From Pseudomonas khavaziana (GTDB lineage Bacteria; Pseudomonadota; Gammaproteobacteria; Pseudomonadales; Pseudomonadaceae), in contig NZ_JAHSTT010000003.1 of NCBI RefSeq assembly GCF_019145205.1, positions 558,001 to 622,000 of the forward strand: a stretch of DNA of 64,000 nt. Direction: 5' to 3'. The notes beneath the pieces are model-generated. The model was not told the origin of the DNA and searched no databases. It worked only from the letters and a program-made list of their open reading frames with translations. The translations under genes and the position numbers were made by a program. The stretch's first letter is position 1, and each line of letters opens with the position of its first letter. Shown in pieces: positions 26,758 through 36,826 of this stretch.

Positions 26758-28719
26758 TCAGACGCGGAAGGCTTGTACGGCAGTGTTGAGCTGCCCACCC
26801 AGCACCAGCAGGTGTTCGCCCTGGCTACGCCCCTGACCGATACGCAGCAGGTTGTCCTCACCCAACTGGTGAATCCGCTCGCTGTTATCGCGAATCTCAC
26901 TCACGGCCCCACTCTGCTGCGCGGTCACATCGGCGATGCGCACCGCAGTTTCGGAAATCGTCTGGATCGCCCCGACGATTTCATCCAGCGCGCCATCCGC
27001 CGCCTGAGCCTGCTGGGCGGTGGCTTCGGCGTGTTCGACCTGCGCACGCATGCCTTGCACCGATTGATGGGCGGCGGTTTGCAGGCCGGCGATCAAGCCC
27101 TGGATTTCGGCGGTGGCGCCTGCGGTGCGCTGGGCCAGCGAGCGAACCTCGTCGGCCACCACGGCGAAACCACGCCCGGCTTCACCGGCACGGGCGGCTT
27201 CGATGGCGGCGTTGAGGGCCAGCAGGTTGGTCTGGTCGGCAATCGAGCGAATCACCGTAAGCACACCGCCGATGGTGGCGGATTCTTCTGCGAGTTTCTC
27301 GATCATCTGCGCATTTTGCTGCACTTCACCCACCAGGGCATGCAGCCCGGTCAGGCTCAGGCCGATCACCCGCTGGCCTTGCTCCACCGCCTGGCCGGCG
27401 TTGCGACTGGCGCCGGCGGCCTGGCTGGCATCACCGGCTACCTGTTGGATGGTGGCTTCCAGTTCACCCAGGGAATCACGGATCTGCGCGGTATCGCCGG
27501 CCTGGCGTTCGGCGCCGTCGTGCAGGCCGCTGCTCAGTTCGGCCAGGGCGCGGCTGCTGCCGGCGACTTCTTCGGCGTTGCCACGAATGGTGCCCACCAG
27601 GTCCACCAGGTAGGCGCGCAAACGGTTGAGGGAGGCTTCGATAGCGTGCAGTTCACGGTTGGTCCTGCCCAAGGCAATGGGCTGGCTGAAGTCGCCTTCG
27701 GCCCAGGTGGACAAGGCCGGTGCCAGGTTGGTCAGTACCCGTGCCAGGCGGCGTTGCAGGGTGTCGATCAGCAGCGCGATCAGCAGGATCAGGCCAATCA
27801 TCACGCCTTGGATGACGCGTACTTCGCCCTGGATCCTGGCGTGTTGCGCGCGCACCACTGGCTCCAGTCCGGCGATGGCTTGCTGCACGCTGGCGATCTT
27901 CAACTGGGTGCCGGCGGCGAGGTCGGCGCGTTGCTGGATCTGCTCCCGGGTGCGCTTGAGTTCGGCGGGGTAACGGGTCAGCAGGCTATTGAGTTCGCGC
28001 TTGAGATCGACGCCAGTATCTTGGGCTTCGGTTTTTTCGGTGTTTTCCAGGCCCATCAGTGCAGAGAAATCATCGGTGTTGGATTCGGCGCTGGCCTTGA
28101 CCCCAAGCAACGGTAATTGTCCCAGCAGGTCGGCTTGGATACGGATATTGGCGATCTCTCGCTCCACCTCATCAGCCAGCTCGGCGCGGCCACTGCTCAC
28201 CAGCTTGTCCCGCGCCAGGGACAGCTTGCCCAGGTGTTGCGAGGCGGCGAGCAGCGCTGGCAGGTAGCGGGCTGCATCGGCGGAATTGACGCCGCTGGCG
28301 TATTGGCTCAGTTGCTCCAGGTTTGCCCCCAGTTCGCGTTCGGCCTGCAACAGCAGCGCTTGCGGGTCGCCGGCCAATTTGCCGGCGGCCAGCAGGTCTG
28401 TCTTGCTGAAGGTTTCCAGGTCCGCCAGGCTGGGGCGCAGGGTTTGCGCCAGCTCGGCCGGCAGCTCGGCGAGTTGCTGCAACAGGCTTTCCAGGCTCTG
28501 GCTGGCGCTGCTCAGGCGCAGGGCATCGCCGCTGGCCAGGTAGTCGTCGATATTGCGTGCCGCCTGATTTTGAAACACCTGGGACAGACCCAGGTAACGC
28601 TCCATCAATAAATACGGACGCTCCAGCGCCCGTTGCGACCACCAAAGCGTAGCGCCGAGGGCCAGGCAAACGGCCACCAGCAGAAGGGTATTGAGATTGG
28701 TCAGCAGCTTGAGGCGCAT
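26758..28719 (-). CDS. ctpL: Methyl-accepting chemotaxis protein, CtpL-like
   Basis: Membrane chemoreceptor. From the ATG at 28719 it has 653 residues: an N-terminal helix (about 8-26), a large periplasmic helical sensor region (about 27-305), a second helix (about 308-328), HAMP, and the signalling domain with the near-invariant tip [32 protein letters not shown]. The assignment to CtpL (phosphate taxis in P. aeruginosa) rests on its position beside gcbA and aroQ and is less certain than the MCP call. A TTG four codons upstream is an alternative start. Confidence 0.88.
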   Translation of the reverse strand: MRLKLLTNLNTLLLVAVCLALGATLWWSQRALERPYLLMERYLGLSQVFQNQAARNIDDYLASGDALRLSSASQSLESLLQQLAELPAELAQTLRPSLADLETFSKTDLLAAGKLAGDPQALLLQAERELGANLEQLSQYASGVNSADAARYLPALLAASQHLGKLSLARDKLVSSGRAELADEVEREIANIRIQADLLGQLPLLGVKASAESNTDDFSALMGLENTEKTEAQDTGVDLKRELNSLLTRYPAELKRTREQIQQRADLAAGTQLKIASVQQAIAGLEPVVRAQHARIQGEVRVIQGVMIGLILLIALLIDTLQRRLARVLTNLAPALSTWAEGDFSQPIALGRTNRELHAIEASLNRLRAYLVDLVGTIRGNAEEVAGSSRALAELSSGLHDGAERQAGDTAQIRDSLGELEATIQQVAGDASQAAGASRNAGQAVEQGQRVIGLSLTGLHALVGEVQQNAQMIEKLAEESATIGGVLTVIRSIADQTNLLALNAAIEAARAGEAGRGFAVVADEVRSLAQRTAGATAEIQGLIAGLQTAAHQSVQGMRAQVEHAEATAQQAQAADGALDEIVGAIQTISETAVRIADVTAQQSGAVSEIRDNSERIHQLGEDNLLRIGQGRSQGEHLLVLGGQLNTAVQAFRV

Positions 28720-28772
28720 GCGGGGTTTCAACCGACGGCAAAAGATAAGTGCCTGAAGTTATTGCGCCTGCG

Positions 28773-30467
28773 TTACAGAGTTATGACCGATTCGGTGGAT
28801 TCCGGTGAAAAGATGGCACTTTGCTTTGATGTGCGGGCCGCTTGTACGCGGTTACGCCCGGCGCCCTTGGCGCGGTACAGCGCTTCATCGGCCTGGGCAG
28901 CCATCATCAGGCTGTCGGAGTCGTCGCATAGCTCCACCAGGCCGGCGCTGAAGGTGCACCACAAATCCTGGGGTTGGGCGGGGTAGTGGATTTCTGCAAA
29001 GCGCCCGCGAATCTCGTCCAGCACCTTGCAGGCCGATTCCAGGTCGGTGTCGGGCATGACGATGGCGAATTCTTCACCGCCATAACGGCCAATATAGTCG
29101 GTCTTGCGCAAACGCTGCTTGAGAAACAGCGCCAGGCTCTTGATCACGCGGTCGCCCATGGGGTGGCCGTGGCTGTCATTGACCCGCTTGAAGTGGTCGA
29201 TATCCAGCATGGCAAAGCTCAACGGCTTGTTCTCGCGGCGGGCGCGGAAGCTGCAGTCTTCGAGCAATTGCAGGATATGGGTATGGTTGTATAGCCCGGT
29301 CAGGCTGTCGCGCACCATCCGCGCCTTCAAGTTGCGCGCCCGCGCTGCGCGGTTGCGCACGGTGGTGATCAGGTGGCGCGGCTTGATCGGCTTGGTGAGG
29401 AAGTCGTCGCCGCCTTCACTCATCGCGTCCAGTTGTTTATCCAGGTCGTCTTCGGCCGACAGGTAGATGATCGGCACGCTGACATAGCGGTCGTTATGGC
29501 GGATTACCTTAGCCAGTTCGGTACCGGTACAGGCAGGCATATACATGTCGAGGATGATCAGGTCGGGCTGGAAATCCGCCAGCTCGGCCATGGCCTGGAT
29601 CGGTTCGATCAGGGTGCGGGTGACAATGCCGGCGCTGTTGAGCAGGCGTTCTGTATGCAACGCCTGGGCCCGCGAGTCGTCAATGATCAGCACCTTGTAC
29701 GGCTCGTACTGGGCAATGCAGGTGAGCACTTCGATCTTTTCCAGCAGGCTGGAGGCTTCCAGGGTGCCGGTGAGGAACTCCTCGCCGCCAGCGCGCACGG
29801 CAGCCAGGCGCGTCGGGGTGTCGGTTTCGTGCAGGCTGAAAAACAGCAGCGGCAGCTTTTGCTCCAGGCCCTCCTGGGCTTCGGCAGCGAGCTTGAGGCC
29901 CAGGCCTGTGCCGCAGAAGTCCACATCCATCACAATCGCCGACGGCAGGCGCTCCGCCATGGACGCGCGAAAGGCCGCGACACTGTCCAGGGACTGGGCG
30001 CTCATGCCAAAGAATTCCAGCTGCTTGGCCAGGCGTTCGGCGCGATCATGGTCAGCGAGCATCACGTAAATGGGCTTGCGCATCGGCGGCAGGAAGGTTT
30101 GCTCAAGCTGGTCGCCCTGGCGCAGGCCGGTGCGCGACAGGCGTTGCATCAGGCGGTTGAGCTCGGTAATCAACTGGCTGCTCAGACGGCCGCGGTTTTC
30201 GTCCACAGCCTGCAGGGATTCACCGATATGCCGGGCCAGCTGGCCGTGTTCCGGCTGTTCGAAACGCTCGGCAAAGCGCAGCAGGCGCAGGTTGGCTTCG
30301 CTGAGTTCGGAGAAATCGGCATTCGACCATTCGCTGCGCTGCAGGCGCTGCCAGATCTCAAGAATTTGACGTGCCTGATGAATTACCCGCTGGGCAAAAT
30401 GCTGCTTGAGACGCTCGCGGCTGGGGTCTTCTGGCTCGGTCATATCCTGACTACTGTGAGGGTGCAT
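28773..30467 (-). CDS. gcbA: Diguanylate cyclase response regulator GcbA
   Basis: Makes c-di-GMP and promotes surface attachment in pseudomonads. The 564 residues comprise an N-terminal helical region (1-125), a degenerate receiver (about 133-250), a complete receiver (about 257-375, phospho-acceptor Asp307 in ILDMYMPA) and a GGDEF domain (about 383-545). The active-site motif is GGEEF (463-467) and the inhibitory RxxD site is RKTD (454-457), so it should be active and feedback-inhibited. The start is uncertain: ATG at 30467 or at 30443. It is divergent from the DUF2333 gene. Confidence 0.92.
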   Translation of the reverse strand: MHPHSSQDMTEPEDPSRERLKQHFAQRVIHQARQILEIWQRLQRSEWSNADFSELSEANLRLLRFAERFEQPEHGQLARHIGESLQAVDENRGRLSSQLITELNRLMQRLSRTGLRQGDQLEQTFLPPMRKPIYVMLADHDRAERLAKQLEFFGMSAQSLDSVAAFRASMAERLPSAIVMDVDFCGTGLGLKLAAEAQEGLEQKLPLLFFSLHETDTPTRLAAVRAGGEEFLTGTLEASSLLEKIEVLTCIAQYEPYKVLIIDDSRAQALHTERLLNSAGIVTRTLIEPIQAMAELADFQPDLIILDMYMPACTGTELAKVIRHNDRYVSVPIIYLSAEDDLDKQLDAMSEGGDDFLTKPIKPRHLITTVRNRAARARNLKARMVRDSLTGLYNHTHILQLLEDCSFRARRENKPLSFAMLDIDHFKRVNDSHGHPMGDRVIKSLALFLKQRLRKTDYIGRYGGEEFAIVMPDTDLESACKVLDEIRGRFAEIHYPAQPQDLWCTFSAGLVELCDDSDSLMMAAQADEALYRAKGAGRNRVQAARTSKQSAIFSPESTESVITL

Positions 30468-30741
30468 GCGGAGGTCGACTGATGGCTCTATGCTAGCACC
30501 TCTTTTCTATTGCATGAGTGTCATACGTCAATTAAGTCCGCGTGCGTGACATTCAGTTATCGACCCGCTGGTCGCGCAGCGTAAAAGACGTGCATCCTTT
30601 ATAGTCCAATTGCCGTTGCGCGCCACTTTCGCGCAAAAGCCCCGCACCGATGGGCACGATGGGGTAGGGTTGTGGTCGGAGTGTCTGAACGCACCCGGAC
30701 AATTGACGTGCATGAACTCAAGTGATTGAAAGGATATCGCC

Positions 30742-31809
30742 ATGCTGGACTGGAAAAACCGTGCAGGCAGTGCCAAAGGCCCCGCCCCTGAGCCTAAGTC
30801 GGCCAACCGCAGCTATTTTCGCAACCTGCTGATGAGCCGAGCCTTGCTCAGCGTGATCTGCTTGTACCTGCTGGTCACCGGTGGCCTGGGTTGGTATTGG
30901 AGCCAGGAGCCGGCGCTGTTTCCGGTCCAGCAAAACGCCCAGCTTGCCGCCGAGAAGGAAGGCAAGCAGATGGTGGTGGGCTATACCACCGTCGAGACCC
31001 TCAAGTCCGTGGTCGGCACCTTGCTGAACAAGCCTGGCGGCTACATTTCCAATGATCGTTTCCCGCCTGGGCTGTGGATGGACAACATGCCGAGCTGGGA
31101 ATATGGCGTGCTGGTGCAGGTACGCGACCTGACCCGCGCCCTGCGTAAAGATTTCGCCCGCTCACAGTCGCAGTCGGCTGAAGACGCCGATCTGGCCAAG
31201 GCTGAGCCGCGCTTCAACTTCGATAACAAGAGCTGGGTGCTGCCGTCCAGTGAGTCGGAATACCAGGAAGGCATCAACTCCCTGAGCCGCTACGAAGCGC
31301 GCCTGTCTGACCCTAACCAGCGCGGCGCGCTGTTTTATGCGCGTGCCGACAACCTGAACAACTGGTTGGGCGATGTCGCCACCCGTTTGGGCTCGTTGTC
31401 CCAGCGCCTGTCGGCCAGCGTGGGTCGAGTCAAGCTGAACACCGCGCTGAAAACCGAGGCGCTGGCGCCGGGCGAAGTGCCGCAGGTCGATGAGGAAGTG
31501 GTGGAAACTCCATGGATGCAGATCGACAACGTGTTCTACGAAGCGCGCGGCCAAGCGTGGGCCCTGTCCCATCTGCTGCGTGCCATCGAAGTCGACTTTG
31601 CCGACGTGCTGGCCAAGAAAAACGCCACCGTCAGCGTGCGCCAGATCATTCGTGAGCTGGAGGCCTCGCAGGAACCGGTTTGGAGTCCTATGATTCTCAA
31701 TGGCAGTGGCTTCGGTGTACTGGCGAACCATTCGCTGGTGATGGCCAACTACATTTCCCGGGCAAACGCTGCAGTGATCGATTTGCGTCAGCTCCTCAAC
31801 CAGGGTTGA
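30742..31809 (+). CDS. DUF2333 family membrane protein
   Basis: A 355-residue protein with a polar N-terminus, one membrane helix (about residues 33-54, LLSVICLYLLVTGGLGWYW) and a large, mostly helical domain that should be periplasmic. DUF2333 has no assigned function. AAAGGA lies 9 nt before the ATG. It is immediately followed by the NUDIX gene, whose start overlaps its stop. Confidence 0.9.
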   Translation: MLDWKNRAGSAKGPAPEPKSANRSYFRNLLMSRALLSVICLYLLVTGGLGWYWSQEPALFPVQQNAQLAAEKEGKQMVVGYTTVETLKSVVGTLLNKPGGYISNDRFPPGLWMDNMPSWEYGVLVQVRDLTRALRKDFARSQSQSAEDADLAKAEPRFNFDNKSWVLPSSESEYQEGINSLSRYEARLSDPNQRGALFYARADNLNNWLGDVATRLGSLSQRLSASVGRVKLNTALKTEALAPGEVPQVDEEVVETPWMQIDNVFYEARGQAWALSHLLRAIEVDFADVLAKKNATVSVRQIIRELEASQEPVWSPMILNGSGFGVLANHSLVMANYISRANAAVIDLRQLLNQG

Positions 31810-32348
31810 TGATGGACGCTTCATCCAGAGAGGCCGCACACCGTGCGGCTTCCGATGCCGAACTGATCTGCTGGGTCGACGAGCAGGACAACCTGCTCGG
31901 CCACCGCGTCAGGTCTGACCTTCGTAAGCTCGGCCTGATCGGCCGTTGCACCTTTATCTTCCTGTTCAATTCCCAAGGCGAGCTGTGCGTGCATCGGCGC
32001 ACCTTGAGCAAGGCGTTGTATCCCGGGTTCTGGGATACGGCGGCGGGCGGCATGGTAGCGGCCGGTGAGTCTTACGCGTTGTCGGCAGCCCGCGAGCTGG
32101 AAGAAGAGTTGGGTGTCAGCGGTGTGCCATTGATCGAGCATGACCACTTCTATTTCGAAGAGGGTGACAGCCGGCTTTGGTGCAAGTCTTACTCCGCAGT
32201 GTGGGACGGGCCCCTGCGGCTGCAGCCCGAAGAGGTGATGGAAGCACGGTTTTTAACCATCGAAACCATCCAGCAGGAGGCCGCACAAAAGCCCTACTGC
32301 CCGGACGCCCAAGAAGGTCTGCGGCGCTATCTGGCCCTGCGTCGCTAA
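31809..32348 (+). CDS. NUDIX hydrolase
   Basis: A 179-residue hydrolase of nucleoside-diphosphate-linked compounds. The complete Nudix box is present (G-x5-E-x7-REL-EEELG around residues 79-101). Its relatives resemble isopentenyl-diphosphate isomerase-type or YfcD-like Nudix proteins, but the substrate is not predictable. The ATG at 31809 overlaps the DUF2333 stop by one base; a second ATG follows directly at 31812. Confidence 0.92.
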   Translation: MMDASSREAAHRAASDAELICWVDEQDNLLGHRVRSDLRKLGLIGRCTFIFLFNSQGELCVHRRTLSKALYPGFWDTAAGGMVAAGESYALSAARELEEELGVSGVPLIEHDHFYFEEGDSRLWCKSYSAVWDGPLRLQPEEVMEARFLTIETIQQEAAQKPYCPDAQEGLRRYLALRR

Positions 32349-32357
32349 AGTTGCAAA

Positions 32358-32371
32358 AAATGGCGCCATTT
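32358..32371. repeat. 14-bp perfect palindrome after the NUDIX gene
   Basis: AAATGGCGCCATTT reads the same on both strands and lies 10 nt after the NUDIX stop. A palindrome without a loop suggests a protein-binding site rather than a terminator. Confidence 0.35.
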
Positions 32372-32376
32372 GGCTC

Positions 32377-32405
32377 TTAGCAAGTCGGCTTTTTGCCGTT
32401 ACACT
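32377..32405 (+). promoter_or_regulatory. Candidate sigma-70 promoter upstream of the SUI1-like gene
   Basis: TTAGCA (32377-32382) and TACACT (32400-32405) are 17 nt apart. The start codon of the next gene is 250 nt downstream, with a repeat pair in between, so the transcript would include the repeat. Supported by box match only. Confidence 0.35.
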
Positions 32406-32440
32406 GCGCGCCTTTTCACCCGAACCACTATTGTTTCACC

Positions 32441-32542
32441 CTGTAGGAGCGAGCTTGCTCGCGAAAAACGCCAAGACACCGCGTGCTGCCTGAACGCCCG
32501 CGTTATCGTTGACGACCTTCGCGAGCAAGCTCGCTCCTACCG
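32441..32542. repeat. Family B REP pair, reverse core orientation
   Basis: GTAGGAGCGAGCTTGCTCGC starts at 32443 and the inverted arm ends at 32540. The core has GCGTTATCGTTGACG next to the right arm, so this copy is reversed relative to those at 46960 and 53724. The gap 32349-32655 holds no gene. Confidence 0.85.
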
Positions 32543-32655
32543 TGGATGTTACCTTGACGGTTCGGTAGCGCTGCCCCTGCCAGAGTGGGGCTTCGCGGTC
32601 GGTCTCGCCCGTTGGTGCTGGCCGATCAGTCTTCATCCTCCGAAGAGGATTGCCG

Positions 32656-33027
32656 GTGGCCAAAAAAGCCGCATCCTTCGCCGCCCTGGGTGGCCTGGTA
32701 TTTTCCACTGACGCAGGTCGACACTGCCCGGACTGTCGTCAGCCCGTGGACGCCTGCATCTGCAAACAGACCCTGATCCCCGAAGGCGACGGTATTGCCC
32801 GTGTGCGCCGCGAGAGCAAAGGCCGTGGCGGCAAGACGGTGACTACCATCACCGGCGTGCCCCTGGCTGAAGATGCGCTCAAGGAGCTGGCCACCACGCT
32901 GAAGAAGCGCTGTGGCACCGGTGGCGCGTTGAAAGACGGGGTTATCGAGATCCAGGGTGACCACGTCGAACTGCTGTTGGCCGAGTTGATCAAGCTCGGG
33001 TACAAGGCCAAGAAGTCCGGCGGCTGA
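32656..33027 (+). CDS. SUI1/eIF1-like translation factor (YciH family)
   Basis: A 123-residue homologue of eukaryotic eIF1, thought to influence start-codon selection. A small Cys-containing N-terminal segment (CPDCRQPVDACIC, possible zinc binding) precedes the SUI1 domain (about 40-120, with GRGGKTVTTITG and KDGVIEIQGDH). I chose the GTG at 32656 because GAGG lies 7 nt upstream and the sequence MAKKAASFAALGGLVFS is conserved in pseudomonads. Confidence 0.93.
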   Translation: MAKKAASFAALGGLVFSTDAGRHCPDCRQPVDACICKQTLIPEGDGIARVRRESKGRGGKTVTTITGVPLAEDALKELATTLKKRCGTGGALKDGVIEIQGDHVELLLAELIKLGYKAKKSGG

Positions 33028-33169
33028 AAGCCTCTTCCCAACCTGTATCTAAACTCTGTCCGGGGAGTGGGGTCTACCCTGCTCACAGGCAAATCGTCAT
33101 TTTCATTCTTTAGACTGCGCCAGCCTCCGTGAGAGGTGGCGCCTTCGCCTTCATTTATAGGGGACTTCG

Positions 33170-35083
33170 ATGTCCGTACGACGCACACGCAAAGACGATG
33201 GCAGCCAATGGACAGTTGCGGACAGCCGCAGTGTTTACGGGATTCGCCATTGGGGGGCCGGGTATTTCGCGATCAATGAAGCCGGTCGCGTAGAAGTCCG
33301 TCCGAACGGCCCGAACAGCACGCCCGTCGACCTCTATGAGCAGGTCGATGAGCTGCGCAAGAGCGGCCTGTCGTTGCCGCTGCTGGTGCGCTTCCCCGAT
33401 ATCCTGCAAGACCGCGTGCGCCAGTTGACCGGCGCCTTCGATGCCAACATCGAGCGCTTGGAATACCAGAGCAAATACACCGCGTTGTACCCGATCAAGG
33501 TGAACCAGCAGGAAGCGGTGATCGAGAACATCATCGCCACCCAGAACGTCTCCATCGGCCTGGAAGCCGGCTCCAAGCCTGAGCTGCTGGCGGTGCTGGC
33601 CCTGGCGCCGAAGGGCGGCACCATCGTCTGCAACGGTTATAAAGACCGCGAGTTCATCCGCCTGGCGCTGATGGGCCAGAAGCTCGGCCACAATGTGTTC
33701 ATCGTGATCGAGAAGGAATCCGAAGTTGAACTGGTGATCGAAGAGGCGGCGAGCCTCAAGGTCAAGCCCCAGGTCGGCCTGCGCGTGCGCTTGTCGTCCC
33801 TGGCGTCGAGCAAATGGGCGGACACCGGTGGCGAGAAATCCAAGTTCGGTCTGTCGGCGGCACAGCTGCTGTCGGTGGTCGAGCGCTTCCGCGCCGCCGG
33901 CCTGGACCAGGGCATCCGCCTGCTGCACTTCCACATGGGCTCGCAGATCGCCAACCTGGCCGACTACCAGCACGGGTTCAAGGAAGCCATCCGTTACTAC
34001 GGCGAACTGCGCAATCTTGGACTGCCGGTGGACCATATCGACGTCGGCGGCGGACTGGGTGTGGACTACGACGGTACCCACTCGCGTAACGCCAGCTCGA
34101 TCAACTACGACATGGACGACTACGCCGGCGTGGTCGTGGGCATGCTCAAGGAATTCTGCGATGCGCAGAGCCTGCCGCACCCGAACATCTTCTCCGAAAG
34201 CGGCCGCTCCCTGACCGCTCACCACGCCATGCTGGTGGTGCAGGTGACGGACGTCGAGAAACACAACGACGAAATCCCGCTCATCGAAAACAAGGAAAGC
34301 CTGCCGGAAACCGTGCAATGGCTGGTGGACCTGCTGGGCCCGACCGACATCGAGATGGTCACCGAAACCTACTGGCGCGCCACCCACTACATGAGCGACG
34401 TGGCCACCCAGTACGCCGATGGCAAGCTGACCCTGGCGGAAAAAGCCCTGGCCGAACAGTGCTACTTCGCCGTGTGCCGCCGCCTGCACAACTCGCTGAA
34501 AGCCCGCCAGCGCTCGCACCGCCAGGTGCTGGACGAACTCAACGACAAGCTGGCCGACAAGTACATCTGCAACTTCTCGGTGTTCCAGAGCCTGCCGGAT
34601 ACCTGGGCCATCGGCCAGGTCCTGCCGATCCTGCCGCTGCATCGCCTCGACGAAGAGCCGCTGCGCCGTGCGGTATTGCAGGACTTGACCTGCGACTCCG
34701 ACGGCAAGATCAAGCAATACGTCGACGAGCAGAGCATCGAGACCAGCTTGCCGGTGCACGCCTTGAACGAAGGCGAGGACTACCTGCTGGGCATCTTCCT
34801 GGTGGGCGCTTACCAGGAAATCCTCGGTGACATGCACAACCTGTTCGGTGACACCGACTCGGTGAACATCTACCAGCGTGAAGACGGCTCGGTGTACAGC
34901 GCCGGGATCGAGACCCACGACACCATCGAAGACATGCTGCGCTATGTGCATTTGTCGCCGGAAGAGTTGATGACCCATTACCGTGACAAGTGTGCGAGTG
35001 CGAAGATCTCCGCGTCTGAGCGTACCCAGTTCCTGGATGCGTTGCGCCTGGGCTTGACCCGTTCTTCGTACCTGTCCTCGTAA
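33170..35083 (+). CDS. speA: Biosynthetic arginine decarboxylase
   Basis: PLP enzyme converting arginine to agmatine for putrescine and spermidine synthesis. 637 residues, normal length. The PLP lysine is Lys110 in YPIKVNQQ; the glycine-rich phosphate site ([15 protein letters not shown]) and [11 protein letters not shown] are present. AGGGGA precedes the ATG. A REP pair begins 6 nt after the stop codon and probably shapes the transcript end. Confidence 0.98.
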   Translation: MSVRRTRKDDGSQWTVADSRSVYGIRHWGAGYFAINEAGRVEVRPNGPNSTPVDLYEQVDELRKSGLSLPLLVRFPDILQDRVRQLTGAFDANIERLEYQSKYTALYPIKVNQQEAVIENIIATQNVSIGLEAGSKPELLAVLALAPKGGTIVCNGYKDREFIRLALMGQKLGHNVFIVIEKESEVELVIEEAASLKVKPQVGLRVRLSSLASSKWADTGGEKSKFGLSAAQLLSVVERFRAAGLDQGIRLLHFHMGSQIANLADYQHGFKEAIRYYGELRNLGLPVDHIDVGGGLGVDYDGTHSRNASSINYDMDDYAGVVVGMLKEFCDAQSLPHPNIFSESGRSLTAHHAMLVVQVTDVEKHNDEIPLIENKESLPETVQWLVDLLGPTDIEMVTETYWRATHYMSDVATQYADGKLTLAEKALAEQCYFAVCRRLHNSLKARQRSHRQVLDELNDKLADKYICNFSVFQSLPDTWAIGQVLPILPLHRLDEEPLRRAVLQDLTCDSDGKIKQYVDEQSIETSLPVHALNEGEDYLLGIFLVGAYQEILGDMHNLFGDTDSVNIYQREDGSVYSAGIETHDTIEDMLRYVHLSPEELMTHYRDKCASAKISASERTQFLDALRLGLTRSSYLSS

Positions 35084-35084
35084 T

Positions 35085-35183
35085 ATATGTGGGAGGGGGC
35101 TTGCTCCCGATAGCGGTGGATCAGTCAATGAATCTGTTGACTGACACTCAGCTATCGGGAGCAAGCCCCCTCCCACATTTGGA
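35085..35183. repeat. Family A REP pair directly after speA
   Basis: The left arm starts at 35089, five bases after the speA stop; the right arm ends at 35176. The element fills nearly all the space between speA and the end of the convergent MATE gene, so it could act as a bidirectional 3'-end structure. Confidence 0.88.
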
Positions 35184-35194
35184 TCTGCATTCCT

Positions 35195-36538
35195 TCAGTT
35201 TGCTCCCAGCCACAGCCCTTGCCGATTCAAGCGCCAGGCTATCGCCCAGAGTGTCAGGCTGCGCACCGCCATGAACAGCAGGAAGGTTACCCACAACCCG
35301 TGGTTACCCAACCCCTGCAACGCCCAGGCAACCGGCAGCACCAACACCACCGTCAGCAACATCCCATTGCGCATCTCCCGCGCACGCGTTGCGCCGATAA
35401 ACAGGCCATCGAGCAAGTAACTCCACACCGCAATCAACGGCAGTATCGCCAGGTAAGGCAGGTAGATGTCGGCCGTTTCGCGCACGCTGGGAATGTCTGT
35501 TTGCATGGCGATAAACAGATGGCCGCCGAAGGTGAACAGCAGGGCGAAGCCGATGCTGGCGATCAGTGACCAGCCGCAGGCAACCACCAGCGAGCGGCGC
35601 AATGCCTGGCGGTCATGGGCACCAATGGCGTGGCCGCACAGGGCTTCGACGGCGTGAGCCAGGCCATCCAGCGCATGGGCCGTCAGCAACAGGCCATTGA
35701 GCAACAAGGCGTTGGCGGCGACCGTGGCATCCCCCAGCCGTGCGCCTTGCACCGTGATCATGAAGAACACCGACTGCAAGGCCAGGCTGCGGATGAAGAT
35801 GTCGCGGTTGACCGCCAGCAACGGCCGCCAGCTTTGCCAGCGTTTGAGCGCGGCCCAGGCGATATGACCGGGGTAGGCGCGCAGGGCTTTTTGCGTGAGG
35901 GCCAGGCCAAGCAGGGCGCCGGTCCATTCAGCGATCACCGAGGCGCGGGCAGAGCCGACCACGCCCCAGTCCAGGTCGAGTACAAACCACAGGTTAAGTG
36001 CAATGTTGACCAGGTTGGTGGTTAGCAGAATCGCCAACGGCGCGCGGGCGTTTTGGGTGCCGAGGAACCAGCCGACCAGTGCGTAGCTGGCCAGGGCTGC
36101 CGGCAGGCCGAACAGGCGGGTGTGGAAGAATTCGCGGGTCAGTTGGTTCAGTTCAGGGGAGGGCTGCATCCATTCCAAAGCCAGATGGCTCAGCGGAACA
36201 CCTACCGTACCCAGCAACGTCGCCAACCCCAGCGCCAGCAGCAAGCCTTGCAACAGGATTTGCCGCAGCGCCGCGCCATCGTTGCGCCCGGCGGCCTGGG
36301 CGGCGAACCCGGTGGAGCCCATGCGCAGGAAACCCATGGCCCACGCCAGGAAGGTATACAGGCTGGCGCCGACGGCCACGGCGCCCAGTTGATGGGCGTG
36401 GGGCAGGTGGCCGATGACCATGCTGTCGACCAGGGCCACCAGCGGCACGGAGATATTCGACAGGATCATCGGCGCGGCCAGAGCCCAGACGCGGCGATGG
36501 GTGGGGCGGTGGCGCCAGTCGGCGAGCAGGGCGGTCAT
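35195..36538 (-). CDS. MATE family efflux transporter (DinF-like)
   Basis: A 447-residue inner-membrane exporter of the multidrug and toxin extrusion family, with twelve predicted helices in two similar halves. The N-terminal RRVWALAAPMILSNISVPLVALVDSMVIGHL is characteristic of the DinF branch. It exchanges cations for organic compounds; the substrate is unknown. It stands alone between two REP pairs, convergent with speA. Confidence 0.92.
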   Translation of the reverse strand: MTALLADWRHRPTHRRVWALAAPMILSNISVPLVALVDSMVIGHLPHAHQLGAVAVGASLYTFLAWAMGFLRMGSTGFAAQAAGRNDGAALRQILLQGLLLALGLATLLGTVGVPLSHLALEWMQPSPELNQLTREFFHTRLFGLPAALASYALVGWFLGTQNARAPLAILLTTNLVNIALNLWFVLDLDWGVVGSARASVIAEWTGALLGLALTQKALRAYPGHIAWAALKRWQSWRPLLAVNRDIFIRSLALQSVFFMITVQGARLGDATVAANALLLNGLLLTAHALDGLAHAVEALCGHAIGAHDRQALRRSLVVACGWSLIASIGFALLFTFGGHLFIAMQTDIPSVRETADIYLPYLAILPLIAVWSYLLDGLFIGATRAREMRNGMLLTVVLVLPVAWALQGLGNHGLWVTFLLFMAVRSLTLWAIAWRLNRQGLWLGAN

Positions 36539-36583
36539 GAAGGCTCCTTGGTGGAGCGGGCATTGTACCTGCCCACCAGATTC

Positions 36584-36680
36584 AATGTGGGAGGGGGCTT
36601 GCTCCCGATAGCGGTGTGTCAGTCACTAATATTCTGACTGATCCACTGCCATCGGGAGCAAGCCCCCTCCCACATTTTGA
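36584..36680. repeat. Family A REP pair (REPIN-like)
   Basis: The left arm starts at 36588, the right arm ends at 36673. It lies in the 288-nt divergent gap between the MATE gene and the alpha-2-macroglobulin gene, which otherwise shows no gene. Confidence 0.85.
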
Positions 36681-36826
36681 TCTCCAGTGGCTGTGGGGTT
36701 TGGTTTAGTCTGGAAGGCACCCAGAACCAACCCTCCCTCCGTCGGTCAATGTGATCAGCGCCACAGCGGCTTGGCCTGCGCTGATATATAGTTCACCCCT
36801 CGGTTCCCTCTGACTATGAGTGCCCC

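Noticed and set aside
33155..35176. A 673-codon open frame antisense to speA
   Set aside because: It lies exactly opposite a well-conserved arginine decarboxylase gene, has low-complexity His/Gln/Val/Ala-rich content and no recognisable domain. High GC at third positions explains the lack of stops.
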